A DNA stretch of 64,000 bases from Dendrosporobacter quercicolus (GCF_900104455.1 NZ_FNHB01000004.1:15755-79754); one strand, 5' to 3'; positions 18,643 to 29,048 are shown, counted from the first letter of the stretch. A program made the numbers and translations. Notes: generated by a model not told the origin, from the sequence alone.

Positions 18643-19269
18643 GTGGAAAACTTTTATCTTTTTATTTTAACGGCGCTGGCGGCGGCAGTATTGCCTGGTG
18701 CGGATTTTGCGCTGGTGACGAAAAATACGCTGGCCGCCGGAAAGGCCGGCGGCCAGGCAACCGCCCTGGGCATTGCCGCCGGCCTCATGATTCACACTGC
18801 GGCGGCTGTGCTGGGCTTGTCGGCAATTATTGCCCGGTCGGCGCTTATCTTTGAAATCATTAAATATATCGGGGCCGCTTATTTATGTTATCTGGGAATA
18901 ATGACCTTCTTCACTGCCGGTAAAAGTACCATTCCGCAGCAGCCGGCAGAGCCAGGCGACAGTGCAAGGGGATTCAAAGGCTATTTCTGGCAGGGGGTGA
19001 TTACCAATGCCCTCAACCCCAAAGCTTCAGTTTTTTACCTGACTTTGTTGCCGCAATTCGTTACTCCGGGGAAGGATTCTCTATTGTACCTAGCCCTTCT
19101 TGGGCTTACGGCAGTTATTATTGTGATGAGCTGGTTTATCTTTCTGGCGCATACGCTTAATTATTTGCGACGGTGGTTTGACCGGGCGGCATTCCGGATG
19201 AATTTCCAGCGGTGTATCGGTCTGATGCTGGTTTCTTTCGGGTTAAAGCTGGCCTTGGCCAAGAGGTAA
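18643..19269 (+). CDS. LysE/RhtB-family amino-acid exporter
   Basis: A 208-residue polytopic membrane protein of about six helices. The N-terminal signature PGADFALVTKNTLAAGKAGGQATALGIAAG matches the LysE superfamily, and TNALNPKASVFYLTLLPQFV is the second conserved block. The start GTG at 18643 is preceded by AAGGAGA. Members export amino acids or derivatives such as homoserine, threonine or lysine; the substrate here is not deducible. It appears monocistronic, and about 0.6 kb of gene-free DNA separates it from the anf leader. Confidence 0.9.
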   Translation: MENFYLFILTALAAAVLPGADFALVTKNTLAAGKAGGQATALGIAAGLMIHTAAAVLGLSAIIARSALIFEIIKYIGAAYLCYLGIMTFFTAGKSTIPQQPAEPGDSARGFKGYFWQGVITNALNPKASVFYLTLLPQFVTPGKDSLLYLALLGLTAVIIVMSWFIFLAHTLNYLRRWFDRAAFRMNFQRCIGLMLVSFGLKLALAKR

Positions 19270-19768
19270 AGGCCATTTTAATATATGCATGGGGTAAACT
19301 GACGCTTAATTGCTCTTGTTACCTGTAGGCCGTTTCCCGAAACCAGTTAATACTTAACCGAGGCTGATTTTTTTGCATCATTTAAGATCAGGTGGGAATT
19401 TTTGTTAGGATTAATATTCGTAATATTGCGTAAAAGGACGCTGAAAGCGATAATTTCAAGAATATTAAGAAAATATTTTCGCCGGATATTTTCGCCATAA
19501 GCCAGCTAAAACACGACGCTGATTCGGAGCTCAACGCTTTTATTTGTACCTGTACACAGCGTGGCGCAAAGTGTTTTTTGTGAATACAGGAAGATCAAGC
19601 AACGTACGGCCGGCTTGAATGGCGGATTTTCTTTTCACTGCCCAGGGAATTTCAGTGCTTACCGGGCGTGTTAATAACCTTGAGGCAGAGGTGATCCAGG
19701 TATAGCAAAATAGACGGGATAGTGCTCAAAAGAGTTATTTTGAGAATATTAATAAAATTCAGTTTTAT
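19270..19768. other. Gene-free stretch upstream of the anf leader
   Basis: About 500 AT-rich bases with no open frame carrying a ribosome site. Several AATATT/GAATATT blocks recur (near 19414, 19460, 19485 and 19743). I looked for a sigma-54 promoter (GG-N10-GC) and for NifA sites (TGT-N10-ACA) and found no good example. Confidence 0.5.
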
Positions 19769-19797
19769 TTGACAAATATTAAATAAAGCAGTAAATT
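19769..19797 (+). promoter_or_regulatory. Possible sigma-70 promoter for the anf leader
   Basis: TTGACA at 19769-19774 is followed after 17 bases by TAAATT (19792-19797). The -35 is perfect and the -10 matches four of six bases. A second, weaker pair starts at TTGACG near 19819. This would put the transcription start some 70-80 bases before the large hairpin. Confidence 0.4.
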
Positions 19798-19880
19798 AAA
19801 TATAATTTTAAAAGGTATTGACGGGTATTTGTTTTTGTTGTAAGGTATTTACAAATAGAAATTTCTCTCACAGATACAAA

Positions 19881-19921
19881 GGGGTATCAATGAACCTGAT
19901 CATGCGGTTCGTTGATACCCC
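19881..19921 (+). promoter_or_regulatory. 16-bp hairpin at the head of the anf leader
   Basis: GGGGTATCAATGAACC pairs with GGTTCGTTGATACCCC (one G-U) around a 9-base loop that itself contains the palindrome TGATCA. There is no T-run, so it is not a normal terminator. The ribosome site and ATG of the first small ORF lie inside the 5' arm, so folding would block that start. It could alternatively be a protein-binding operator. Confidence 0.6.
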
Positions 19922-19982
19922 TGTTAAGTTGAGCAGATATTCCAAGTCTGTGGATACCACGAATATCCGTCAGACTGGTTAA
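19890..19982 (+). CDS. Small ORF A in the anf leader (30 codons)
   Basis: An ATG at 19890 follows AAAGGGG by five bases and opens a 30-residue frame ending at TAA 19980-19982. The peptide contains RFVDTPVKLSRYSK and then SVDTTNIRQTG, so a V-D-T element appears twice. Its second half overlaps the first tandem RNA hairpin, and its start lies in the large hairpin. It could be a leader peptide whose translation changes leader folding, or a chance frame imposed by the RNA sequence. I recognise no homologue. Confidence 0.35.
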   Translation: MNLIMRFVDTPVKLSRYSKSVDTTNIRQTG

Positions 19983-20026
19983 ATCTAAATTCCAGTGACG
20001 CCCAGGTTTATTAAGTTTACCCTTTT
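19945..20026 (+). promoter_or_regulatory. Tandem anf-leader RNA motif, copy 1
   Basis: The hairpin has GGATA-CCACGAA-TATCC at its tip (19952-19968) on an outer stem AGTCTG/CAGACT. It is followed by TCTAA, CCAGTGAC (19992-19999), CAGGTTTATT and TTTACCCTTTT to 20026. The tip and the 3' segment are shared almost base for base with copy 2, whereas the outer stem has different bases that still pair. That pattern is expected of a conserved structured RNA. Confidence 0.6.
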
Positions 20027-20073
20027 GGGGTTTAACCTGAAAGCGGAAACCGGGTGCAGTAAGGAGGTGATTG

Positions 20074-20163
20074 ATGGATACAACAGATATTCGGTTAGAA
20101 TTAACTGACAGAGAAAGCTTCATGGATACCACGAATATCCATGAAGCAGAGGCAATCGTCTAA
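20074..20163 (+). CDS. Small ORF B in the anf leader (29 codons)
   Basis: ATG 20074 sits seven bases after GGAGG within a near-perfect Shine-Dalgarno (AAGGAGGTGA). This is the best ribosome site in the region and the main reason to believe the ORF is translated. The 29-residue peptide starts MDTTDIRLEL and later reads MDTTNIHEAEAIV, an internal repeat of MDTT-[DN]-I. The second MDTTNI is encoded by the second RNA hairpin, and the TAA stop (20161-20163) falls in the conserved TCTAA box. Translation would therefore melt hairpin 2. No homologue is recognised; its role as a leader peptide is inferred. Confidence 0.5.
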   Translation: MDTTDIRLELTDRESFMDTTNIHEAEAIV

Positions 20164-20199
20164 TCCCAGTGACACCAGGTTTATTTGATTTACCCTTTT
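20117..20199 (+). promoter_or_regulatory. Tandem anf-leader RNA motif, copy 2
   Basis: A perfect 12-bp stem GCTTCATGGATA/TATCCATGAAGC carries the same CCACGAA loop as copy 1. The 3' part repeats TCTAA, CCAGTGAC (20166-20173), CCAGGTTTATT and TTTACCCTTTT. The loop CAC could pair with GTG in CCAGTGAC as a short pseudoknot in both copies. The motif is not one I can name. The loop contains ACGA but lacks the geometry of the guanidine-II (mini-ykkC) motif. Confidence 0.6.
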
Positions 20200-20285
20200 T
20201 ATATTATAACAACATGCTTGGGGTTTTTCAAGATGACATTTTTTAAGAAGTTCTGTAAAAATATGCAAGGAGAGGTGAAGCATCT

Positions 20286-20459
20286 GTGAAAACGGTGGAT
20301 TTTAGGAAAAAAGGCTACCCTGCGCACTGCAGTGAAAAAAAGTCCGGTCAGTTGCGGAAAGGACTGGTGAAAATGACCGTTTGCAAGGCTGAATTGATTT
20401 CGCTGGCGGCAGAAAGGGATGCAAAGGAAGCGGAACGATTAATTGGCGGCTTTCTCTAA
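20286..20459 (+). CDS. Small basic protein directly upstream of anfH (57 aa)
   Basis: A GTG at 20286, preceded by AAGGAGAGGTGAAG, opens a 57-residue frame ending at TAA 20457-20459, 72 bases before anfH. The peptide begins VKTVDFRKKGYPAHCSEKKS and ends KEAERLIGGFL. It is Lys/Arg-rich in the first half, has two cysteines (CSEK and VCKA) and a helical amphipathic C-terminal half. A weak 18-codon frame (20233-20289) overlaps its start. I recognise no family. Its position suggests co-expression with the nitrogenase, but a purely hypothetical status is fair. Confidence 0.55.
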   Translation: MKTVDFRKKGYPAHCSEKKSGQLRKGLVKMTVCKAELISLAAERDAKEAERLIGGFL

Positions 20460-20516
20460 GACTGCTATGAGAATTTACAGTTGTAGTGCTGCGATATTGA
20501 AAAAATATAGGATTAA

Positions 20517-21359
<843 letters not shown>

Positions 21360-21392
21360 CGGATCAGTAAATGGATAAGGGAGAGTGCCCAG

Positions 21393-21719
21393 ATGATTAT
21401 GGTGAGAGCTATCGTCCGGCCGGACAAAAAAGACACGGTTTTGCTTGAGCTTGCCAATGCCGGGTTTAATGCCGCTACCGTAGTTGATGTCGTCGGCCGC
21501 GGTAAACAAAAGGGGATTAGGTTTGGTGACGTAATCTACGATGAGATTCCAAAAAGTCTGATTATGTTAGTCATTGATGAGGAAGATAAAGATGATGTGC
21601 TTGAGGTTATTCTTTCTCATGCCAAGACCGGTGAAAAAGGAGCTTTCGGCGACGGGAAAATATTTATCAGTCCGATGGATGAAGTATATACCATTTCCAG
21701 CGGTGCTGCCGGATTGTAA
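21393..21719 (+). CDS. nifI1: NifI1, PII-like nitrogenase regulator
   Basis: A 108-residue GlnB-family protein. In methanogens and anaerobic bacteria, NifI1 and NifI2 encoded between nifH and nifD form a complex that binds dinitrogenase and switches it off when 2-oxoglutarate is low. Seen here: MVRAIVRPDKKDTVLLELANAGFNAATVVDVVGRGKQKGI, a T-loop, then the C-terminal GEKGAFGDGKIFISPMDEVYTISSG typical of PII. The start ATG at 21393 follows GGGAGAG. Its presence in an anf operon implies post-translational ammonia switch-off of the FeFe enzyme. Confidence 0.93.
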   Translation: MIMVRAIVRPDKKDTVLLELANAGFNAATVVDVVGRGKQKGIRFGDVIYDEIPKSLIMLVIDEEDKDDVLEVILSHAKTGEKGAFGDGKIFISPMDEVYTISSGAAGL

Positions 21720-21733
21720 AGGGAGGTGGCGTA

Positions 21734-23813
<2,080 letters not shown>

Positions 23814-23828
23814 GGGAGGCAATGTCTA

Positions 23829-24179
23829 ATGGAGGATAGCATGAACGACAAGGTTGAGCAACTGGTGGATTATATTATGAAAAAATGTCTGTGGCAGTTT
23901 CATTCCCGTTCCTGGGACCGGGAAAAGCAAAATGAGGGAATTCTGACCAAAACCATGCAGATATTGTGCGAGGAACCGGTTGAGAAGGAGACTCCGGCCG
24001 ACAGATGCTACTGGGTAGATGCCGTGTGCCTGGCGGATGGGTTTAAAAGCCGGTATCCGTGGCTGGCGGCGATGGACCAGGCGGAAATTAAGCTGCTCAT
24101 GCAGGCGCTTAAAGAACGTATTGACTACCTGACCATTACGGGGTCGCTGAATGCCGAGCTTACTGACCCGCGCTATTAA
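23829..24179 (+). CDS. anfG: Fe-only nitrogenase delta subunit
   Basis: A 116-residue delta subunit found only in alternative nitrogenases. Its [35 protein letters not shown] block is the AnfG/VnfG hallmark. It binds the AnfD subunit surface and is needed for an active hexameric complex. Two starts are possible: ATG 23829 after GGGAGG (spacer 9) and ATG 23841 after GGAGG (spacer 5). The shorter form gives 112 residues. It lies between D and K as in other anf operons. Confidence 0.96.
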   Translation: MEDSMNDKVEQLVDYIMKKCLWQFHSRSWDREKQNEGILTKTMQILCEEPVEKETPADRCYWVDAVCLADGFKSRYPWLAAMDQAEIKLLMQALKERIDYLTITGSLNAELTDPRY

Positions 24180-24245
24180 GCCGAGAAAGCTATGCCATTA
24201 CGGCGGACGCAAACGATAATATTTGAGGAAAAGGAGTAATGGTAT

Positions 24246-25634
24246 ATGTCTTGTGAAGTGAAAGGAAAAGACCGCGCCGGGATTATCAATCCGATATTCA
24301 CCTGCCAGCCTTGCGGTTCTCAATATGCCAGTATCGGGATCAAGGATTGTATCGGAATCGTCCATGGAGGACAGGGCTGCGTAATGTTCGTCCGCTTATT
24401 GTTTTCACAGCATTTTAAAGAGAGTTTTGAAATTGCGTCTTCCTCTGTACATGAAGACGGCGCGGTATTCGGCGCTCTCAACCGGGTGGAGGAGGCGGTC
24501 GATGTCCTGTTGATGCGCTATCCTCACGTCAAAGTCATACCTATCATCACGACCTGCTCAACCGAGGTTATTGGCGATGATGTTGATGGCGTTGTGATGA
24601 AACTTAATAACGGCCTGCTGAAAGAAAAATACGCCGGACGGGAAGTTTATCTTATTCCGGTTCATGCCCCCAGCTTCAAGGGAAGCATGGTAAGCGGCTA
24701 TGATTCCGCGGTATTGGATTTTGTCAGTTATTTTGCCAAAAAAGATCAGCCCAACGGAAAGCTCAACCTGATTACCGGCTGGGTTAATCCCGGTGATGTG
24801 ACAGAGCTCAAACACCTCCTGGCCGAAATGCAGGTAGAGGCGACCGTCCTGTTTGAAATCGAAAACTTTGATTCTCCGCTGATGCCGGACGGCAACTGGG
24901 TATCCCACGGCAATACGACGGTAGAGGATTTGGCCGGAACGGCCAATGCGCTGGGCACCATTGCGTTGAACAGATACGAAGGAGGCAAAGCCGCTAAATA
25001 TCTGGAAAATGAGTTTGATCTGCCCACGATCATCGGGCCTACACCGATCGGCATTCGCAATACCGATACCTTTCTGCACAATGTCAAGAAACTGACTGGA
25101 AAAGCAATTCCGGAGTCGCTTGTTCGTGAGCGGGGGCTGGCCATTGATGCGCTGACCGATGTTACGCACTTGTTTCTCGCCGACAAAAAAGTCGCTATTT
25201 ACGGAAATGCCGATCTTGTCATCGGACTTGCCGAATTCTGTCTTGATCTGGAGATGAAGCCGGTATTGCTGCTGCTTGGCGATGACAATACCTCCTATCC
25301 GGACGATCCTCGCATCAAGGCGCTGCAGGAAAACGTCGACTATCCGATGGATATCATCATGAATGCCGATTTGTGGGAGCTGGAAAACCGGATCAAGAAC
25401 GAAGGCCTGGAACTTGATCTCATTCTGGGGCATTCCAAAGGGCGGTTTATTTCCATTGATTATAACATCCCCATGGTACGGGTGGGTTTCCCCACTTACG
25501 ACAGGGCGGGACTGTACCGCAATCCGGTTGTCGGCTACGCAGGCGCAATGTGGCTGGTTGAAGCGATGGCGAACACGTTGTTTACCGATATGGAGTATAA
25601 GAAGAATAAGGAATGGATTCTCAATGTCTGGTAA
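24246..25634 (+). CDS. anfK: Fe-only nitrogenase beta subunit
   Basis: A 462-residue subunit completing the dinitrogenase and sharing the P-cluster with AnfD. P-cluster cysteines are seen in FTCQPCGSQYAS (20/23), HGGQGCVMFVR (45) and TTCSTEVIGDD (104). It begins close to the Cys motif, lacking the long N-terminal extension of NifK, which is typical of AnfK. The ATG at 24246 follows AAAAGGAG. Its C-terminal part holds VRVGFPTYDRAGLYRNPVVGYAG. It ends the structural operon; a strong hairpin follows. Confidence 0.96.
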   Translation: MSCEVKGKDRAGIINPIFTCQPCGSQYASIGIKDCIGIVHGGQGCVMFVRLLFSQHFKESFEIASSSVHEDGAVFGALNRVEEAVDVLLMRYPHVKVIPIITTCSTEVIGDDVDGVVMKLNNGLLKEKYAGREVYLIPVHAPSFKGSMVSGYDSAVLDFVSYFAKKDQPNGKLNLITGWVNPGDVTELKHLLAEMQVEATVLFEIENFDSPLMPDGNWVSHGNTTVEDLAGTANALGTIALNRYEGGKAAKYLENEFDLPTIIGPTPIGIRNTDTFLHNVKKLTGKAIPESLVRERGLAIDALTDVTHLFLADKKVAIYGNADLVIGLAEFCLDLEMKPVLLLLGDDNTSYPDDPRIKALQENVDYPMDIIMNADLWELENRIKNEGLELDLILGHSKGRFISIDYNIPMVRVGFPTYDRAGLYRNPVVGYAGAMWLVEAMANTLFTDMEYKKNKEWILNVW

Positions 25635-25688
25635 GGGAGCAGGCATTAGGGCGCTGAGCAATTTTTAGGTAAGAAGCAACTGAAATTG

Positions 25689-25731
25689 ATTGGATTCCGC
25701 CAGTGCCGGCAAGGAGCCGGTTCTGACGGAA
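25689..25731 (+). terminator. Strong hairpin after anfK (no U-run)
   Basis: GGATTCCG pairs with CGGAATCC and encloses CCGGC/GCCGG. No T-tract follows; the next bases are an A-rich CTCTAAAAAAAGAGG. It may be an RNA-stabilising or processing element that raises HDGK message relative to the genes downstream rather than a full terminator. Confidence 0.55.
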
Positions 25732-25756
25732 TCCTCTAAAAAAAGAGGATAGAACC

Positions 25757-26170
25757 ATGATGGATACGAAGGAAATAGATTTAGCGGCGTTTGAAGAAAA
25801 TTACCGGAGCGCCATAATGTATCATCACCGGGCGGAACAGTTTTTAGCTGAAGGACAGTGTTCCAGTGTGGTATTTAATGTAGCTTCAGTTGCGCTCGAA
25901 AATTATCTTATTGCTTTGTGTGATTTATACGGCATTGAACCGGGTAATCACAATTACGTCTGTCTGATGGATGCAGTAGAAACGATCATTGACGTTCCTC
26001 CGGCATTAAATGAAGAAATACGTTCCCTTGATTTAATCTTTGGTATCTGTTCTCTGGAAAATTATCATCACGGGACGCCTGAACCGTCGGATTCAGGCCG
26101 GGTTCTTGCCATGTGCGGTGAAGTGCGAAACCTGTTTGATCCAATCAGGCTTGCAGCAGTCCGGGCTTGA
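25757..26170 (+). CDS. HEPN-like helical protein downstream of anfK
   Basis: A 137-residue, probably all-helical protein whose first 70 residues have the HEPN pattern: YRSAIMYHHRAEQFLAEGQCSSVVFNVASVALENYLIALC, a paired-helix repeat. It continues with LLY-type acidic segments and SLENYHHGTPEPSDSG. The RX4-6H ribonuclease motif of toxin HEPN proteins is not evident. It has four to five cysteines and many histidines. No partner nucleotidyltransferase is adjacent, so a toxin-antitoxin role is unlikely. Its position between anfK and nifB suggests an accessory role in FeFe nitrogenase, but it does not resemble AnfO as I remember that family. Function unknown. Confidence 0.7.
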   Translation: MMDTKEIDLAAFEENYRSAIMYHHRAEQFLAEGQCSSVVFNVASVALENYLIALCDLYGIEPGNHNYVCLMDAVETIIDVPPALNEEIRSLDLIFGICSLENYHHGTPEPSDSGRVLAMCGEVRNLFDPIRLAAVRA

Positions 26171-26282
26171 TTAAATAATGATGAAAAAATAGCCCCTGTG
26201 GATGCGGATAAGAACAAATAAGGCAAATTTACTGGCAAACAGCAGGCTTGGCAATTTTTTACGTTGAGGAGTTGAGCGAAAC

Positions 26283-27581
26283 ATGGAAAATGAATGTTCT
26301 AAGAACGTAGCGCCGGTGATACCGGCTGACCTGGCCGGCATTACCGCCAAACATCCTTGCTATTCTGTTGAGGCCCATCGCAAATTTGCCAGAATGCATT
26401 TGCCGGTGGCGCCTGTCTGCAATATCAGCTGCAACTATTGCAACCGGAAATATGACTGCGTGAATGAAAGCCGTCCGGGTGTAACAAGTGAAGTGCTGAC
26501 CCCTGAAACAAGCCTGGCGAAGTTTATCCGGGTTAAACAGGAAATCCCCCATTTGAGTGTTGTCGGGATTGCCGGTCCCGGCGATGCCCTGGCAAATTGG
26601 AAGGTAGTTAAAAGAAGCATTGAATTGATCAAGGATCAAGCTGCGGACACGATATTTTGCTTATCCACCAATGGTTTGCTGCTGCCGCGTTACGGCCGGG
26701 ATATTATTGCGCTGGGCATTAAGCATGTAACCGTCACGGTAAACTGTCTGGAACCTGCCATTGGAGCAAAAATCTATCATCATATTTACTATCAGGGCAG
26801 GTACTATGCGGGCGAAAAAGCGGCGGAACGATTGCTTCACAATCAGCTGGAAGGAATTAAGCTTTTGACTGACCACGGTATTCTGGTAAAAATCAATATT
26901 GTCATGATAAAAGACATCAATGACGGACATATACCGGAAGTCGTAAAAAAGGTAAAAAGCCTGGGAGCTCTGATGACCAATATCATGCCGTTGATCCCGG
27001 CGCCGGGCAGCGTGTTTCAAAACTTTCCTCAGACCAGCAGGCGGGAAGTGGATGTCATGCGGGATTTGTGCCAGACCGATCTTTTCCAAATGCGCCACTG
27101 CCAGCAATGCCGGGCTGACGCAATCGGGCTTTTGACAGAAGACCGATCGCATCAATTCCGCAACCCCAGGCCGGAACCGGCCCCCAAATGCAGTATTCCG
27201 GCCGGCCGGTACAAGGTGGCTGTAACATCCAGGCACAGGAGGCTGGTTGATTTGCATTATGGTCAGGCCGAAGAATTTCATATTTATGAAACAGATGGCA
27301 TGAACAGCCGGTTTGTTGAGAGCAGGCCTACCCGAAAGTATTGTCTGGGGCCGGCAGACTGCGACGGGGCGGAAAAAATAAAAGCCGGGCTGCTTCAGAA
27401 AATTGCGGATTGCGATGCTGTACTGACCATGAGGATTGGTTATGAGGCGCAGCAACATTTGCAGCAACAGGGGATTGCAGTGATCGAGTCCTGCGACGGG
27501 GTTGAAGAAGGCCTGCGTCAGGCTGTCCGGCAATTACGCCATGAGGCGGATTATCCGGGAACTGCCTGTGGTGGAAGCTAG
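26283..27581 (+). CDS. nifB: NifB, radical-SAM FeMo/FeFe-cofactor core synthase with NifX-like tail
   Basis: A 432-residue radical-SAM enzyme that builds NifB-co, the [8Fe-9S-C] core of all nitrogenase cofactors. The SAM cluster motif C-x3-C-x2-C is at residues 46-53 (PVCNISCNYCNRKYDC), with SVVGIAGPGDALAN and the conserved HCQQCRADAIGLL near 280. From about residue 310 a NifX/NafY-like cofactor-binding domain follows (YKVAVTSRHRRLVDLHYGQAEEFHIYE). It provides the cofactor for AnfD in a locus lacking nifEN, consistent with the view that FeFe-co needs few steps beyond NifB-co. Confidence 0.96.
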   Translation: MENECSKNVAPVIPADLAGITAKHPCYSVEAHRKFARMHLPVAPVCNISCNYCNRKYDCVNESRPGVTSEVLTPETSLAKFIRVKQEIPHLSVVGIAGPGDALANWKVVKRSIELIKDQAADTIFCLSTNGLLLPRYGRDIIALGIKHVTVTVNCLEPAIGAKIYHHIYYQGRYYAGEKAAERLLHNQLEGIKLLTDHGILVKINIVMIKDINDGHIPEVVKKVKSLGALMTNIMPLIPAPGSVFQNFPQTSRREVDVMRDLCQTDLFQMRHCQQCRADAIGLLTEDRSHQFRNPRPEPAPKCSIPAGRYKVAVTSRHRRLVDLHYGQAEEFHIYETDGMNSRFVESRPTRKYCLGPADCDGAEKIKAGLLQKIADCDAVLTMRIGYEAQQHLQQQGIAVIESCDGVEEGLRQAVRQLRHEADYPGTACGGS

Positions 27582-27646
27582 CACCGTGCGTTACTGGTAC
27601 TGGCGGGGAGGCAACGCATAATCAGAACGAAAGGACCGGGTATAAG

Positions 27647-28360
27647 ATGAGAATCCATTATTTGCAGCATGTCCCCTTTGAAAACCCAGGCAGTATGCTA
27701 CAGTGGGCCAGGGAAAAAGGTCATGTGTTAACAAGTACGCATTTTTATAAGAATGATCTTCTCCCTGCGCAGCAGGATTTTGATTGGTTAATCATCATGG
27801 GCGGACCAATGAACATCTATGAGGAAGAGCTTTATCCGTGGCTTGCCGATGAAAAGGCATTTATCCGGGAAGCTATTGCCGCCGGCAAAGTTGTGATCGG
27901 CTTATGCCTGGGAGGCCAGCTGATTGCCGATGTGATTGGCGGCAAGGTAACCAAAAATGCGGAAAAGGAGATTGGCTGGTTTCCTGTCCGGCTTAGTGCA
28001 GAAGTGAGAAAATCGCCGCTATTTTCATTTTTCCCCGAGCAGCCCATTGTATTTCAGTGGCATGGCGATACGTTTAGTACTTTGCCGGAAGGCGCGCAGT
28101 GCATAGCGCAAAGCGAGGCCTGCAAACATCAGGCTTTTATATATCAGAAAAGGGTATTGGGGTTTCAGTATCATTTGGAAAATACGCCGTCCATCATCCA
28201 GGCGCTTGTAGAAAACTGCCGGGAGGAAATGATTCCCGGCGTTTATGTGCAGACTCCGGAAGAACTGCTGGCTCATCCTGAATATATTGCGCAGAACAAT
28301 CGCTGGATGGATAGGTTTCTGACAGAACTGGAAATTTCGTACCGGAAGGGGGAGCTTTAA
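27647..28360 (+). CDS. Class-I glutamine amidotransferase-like protein
   Basis: A 237-residue stand-alone GATase1 domain. The nucleophile elbow GLCLGGQ places Cys at 87, and FQYHLE gives His176 and Glu178, so the triad is complete. The oxyanion strand is IIMGGPMNIYEE. Such proteins are often annotated as GMP-synthase-like. The substrate acceptor is unknown. It overlaps the next gene by one base and lies between nifB and nifV, so co-expression with the nitrogenase genes is likely. A nitrogen-metabolism link is guesswork. Confidence 0.85.
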   Translation: MRIHYLQHVPFENPGSMLQWAREKGHVLTSTHFYKNDLLPAQQDFDWLIIMGGPMNIYEEELYPWLADEKAFIREAIAAGKVVIGLCLGGQLIADVIGGKVTKNAEKEIGWFPVRLSAEVRKSPLFSFFPEQPIVFQWHGDTFSTLPEGAQCIAQSEACKHQAFIYQKRVLGFQYHLENTPSIIQALVENCREEMIPGVYVQTPEELLAHPEYIAQNNRWMDRFLTELEISYRKGEL

Positions 28361-28908
28361 TGCAGCAGGTCAGTTATCTCCGGAGAAGATGTACGGACCA
28401 GGGGAAAATTGAAACCTTTCTCCTGCAGGCCAGAACAGGCGTCATCGGCATGGTCAGCGACAACCTGCCTTATGCCGTTCCGGTAAATTATCTTTGGCAT
28501 GACGGGTCCTTCTATTTTCATGGCATGGGCTCCGGGCGCAAGGAAAGCATTCTTTCCCGGCAGCCTTCCGTTTGCATTACCGTATATAAAGAGCATGGCA
28601 CGGTAACTGACCCTGTGCCCTGTCATGCCGATACGTCCTATATGAGTGTGATGATTTTCGGCAAGGCCGAAAAAGTAACCGTTGCCGACGAAGGCGCCGC
28701 TGTTTTGCAAAAGCTGCTGGAAAAATACCTGCCGAAGTACTATAGCCATCCCTTAACCGGCACTTTAATTGAAAAATACCGTTCGGCGCTGGACGACAAT
28801 GCCGTGTCTATTTACCGGGTTACGCCGCAGGAAATGACCGCCAAAGAGAATGCAGCCGAACCGGAGAGCTTATTCCGGACGGAAATGCGGCCTGATAACC
28901 CGGTGTAA
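28360..28908 (+). CDS. Pyridoxamine-5'-phosphate-oxidase-fold flavoprotein (NimA-like)
   Basis: A 182-residue split-barrel flavin-binding protein. The motif RTGVIGMVSDNLPYAVPVNYLWHDGSFYFHGMGSGRKESIL matches the Pyridox_ox_2/Nim family of small FMN reductases. The TAATG junction couples it to the amidotransferase. Homologues reduce nitroaromatics or quinones or protect against oxidants. A role in protecting oxygen-labile nitrogenase is conceivable, but nothing in the sequence demonstrates it. Confidence 0.85.
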   Translation: MQQVSYLRRRCTDQGKIETFLLQARTGVIGMVSDNLPYAVPVNYLWHDGSFYFHGMGSGRKESILSRQPSVCITVYKEHGTVTDPVPCHADTSYMSVMIFGKAEKVTVADEGAAVLQKLLEKYLPKYYSHPLTGTLIEKYRSALDDNAVSIYRVTPQEMTAKENAAEPESLFRTEMRPDNPV

Positions 28909-29048
28909 GACCTGGGGGAAGCTGGCAGGTTAAAGCAGTTATTTTCTCAGATTCTTGAACAGATCATTTGATGGAGGCTGTCTGCTTAACGTCCGGTTCA
29001 GGTTCAGGTTGATGGTGTGAAATAAATCATAATGAAAGAAGGTGCCAC

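Noticed and set aside
19945-20147. Guanidine-II (mini-ykkC) riboswitch
   Set aside because: Two hairpins with ACGA in the loop recall it, but the loops are seven bases (CCACGAA), not closed as ACGR tetraloops. They lie 172 bases apart and carry a long conserved 3' segment.
24558-25661. 367-codon open frame antisense to anfK
   Set aside because: It is a shadow of the high-GC third-position pattern of anfK, with no ribosome site and no domain-like sequence.
25757-26170. HEPN/MNT toxin-antitoxin system
   Set aside because: No nucleotidyltransferase partner lies on either side and the RX4-6H motif is not evident.
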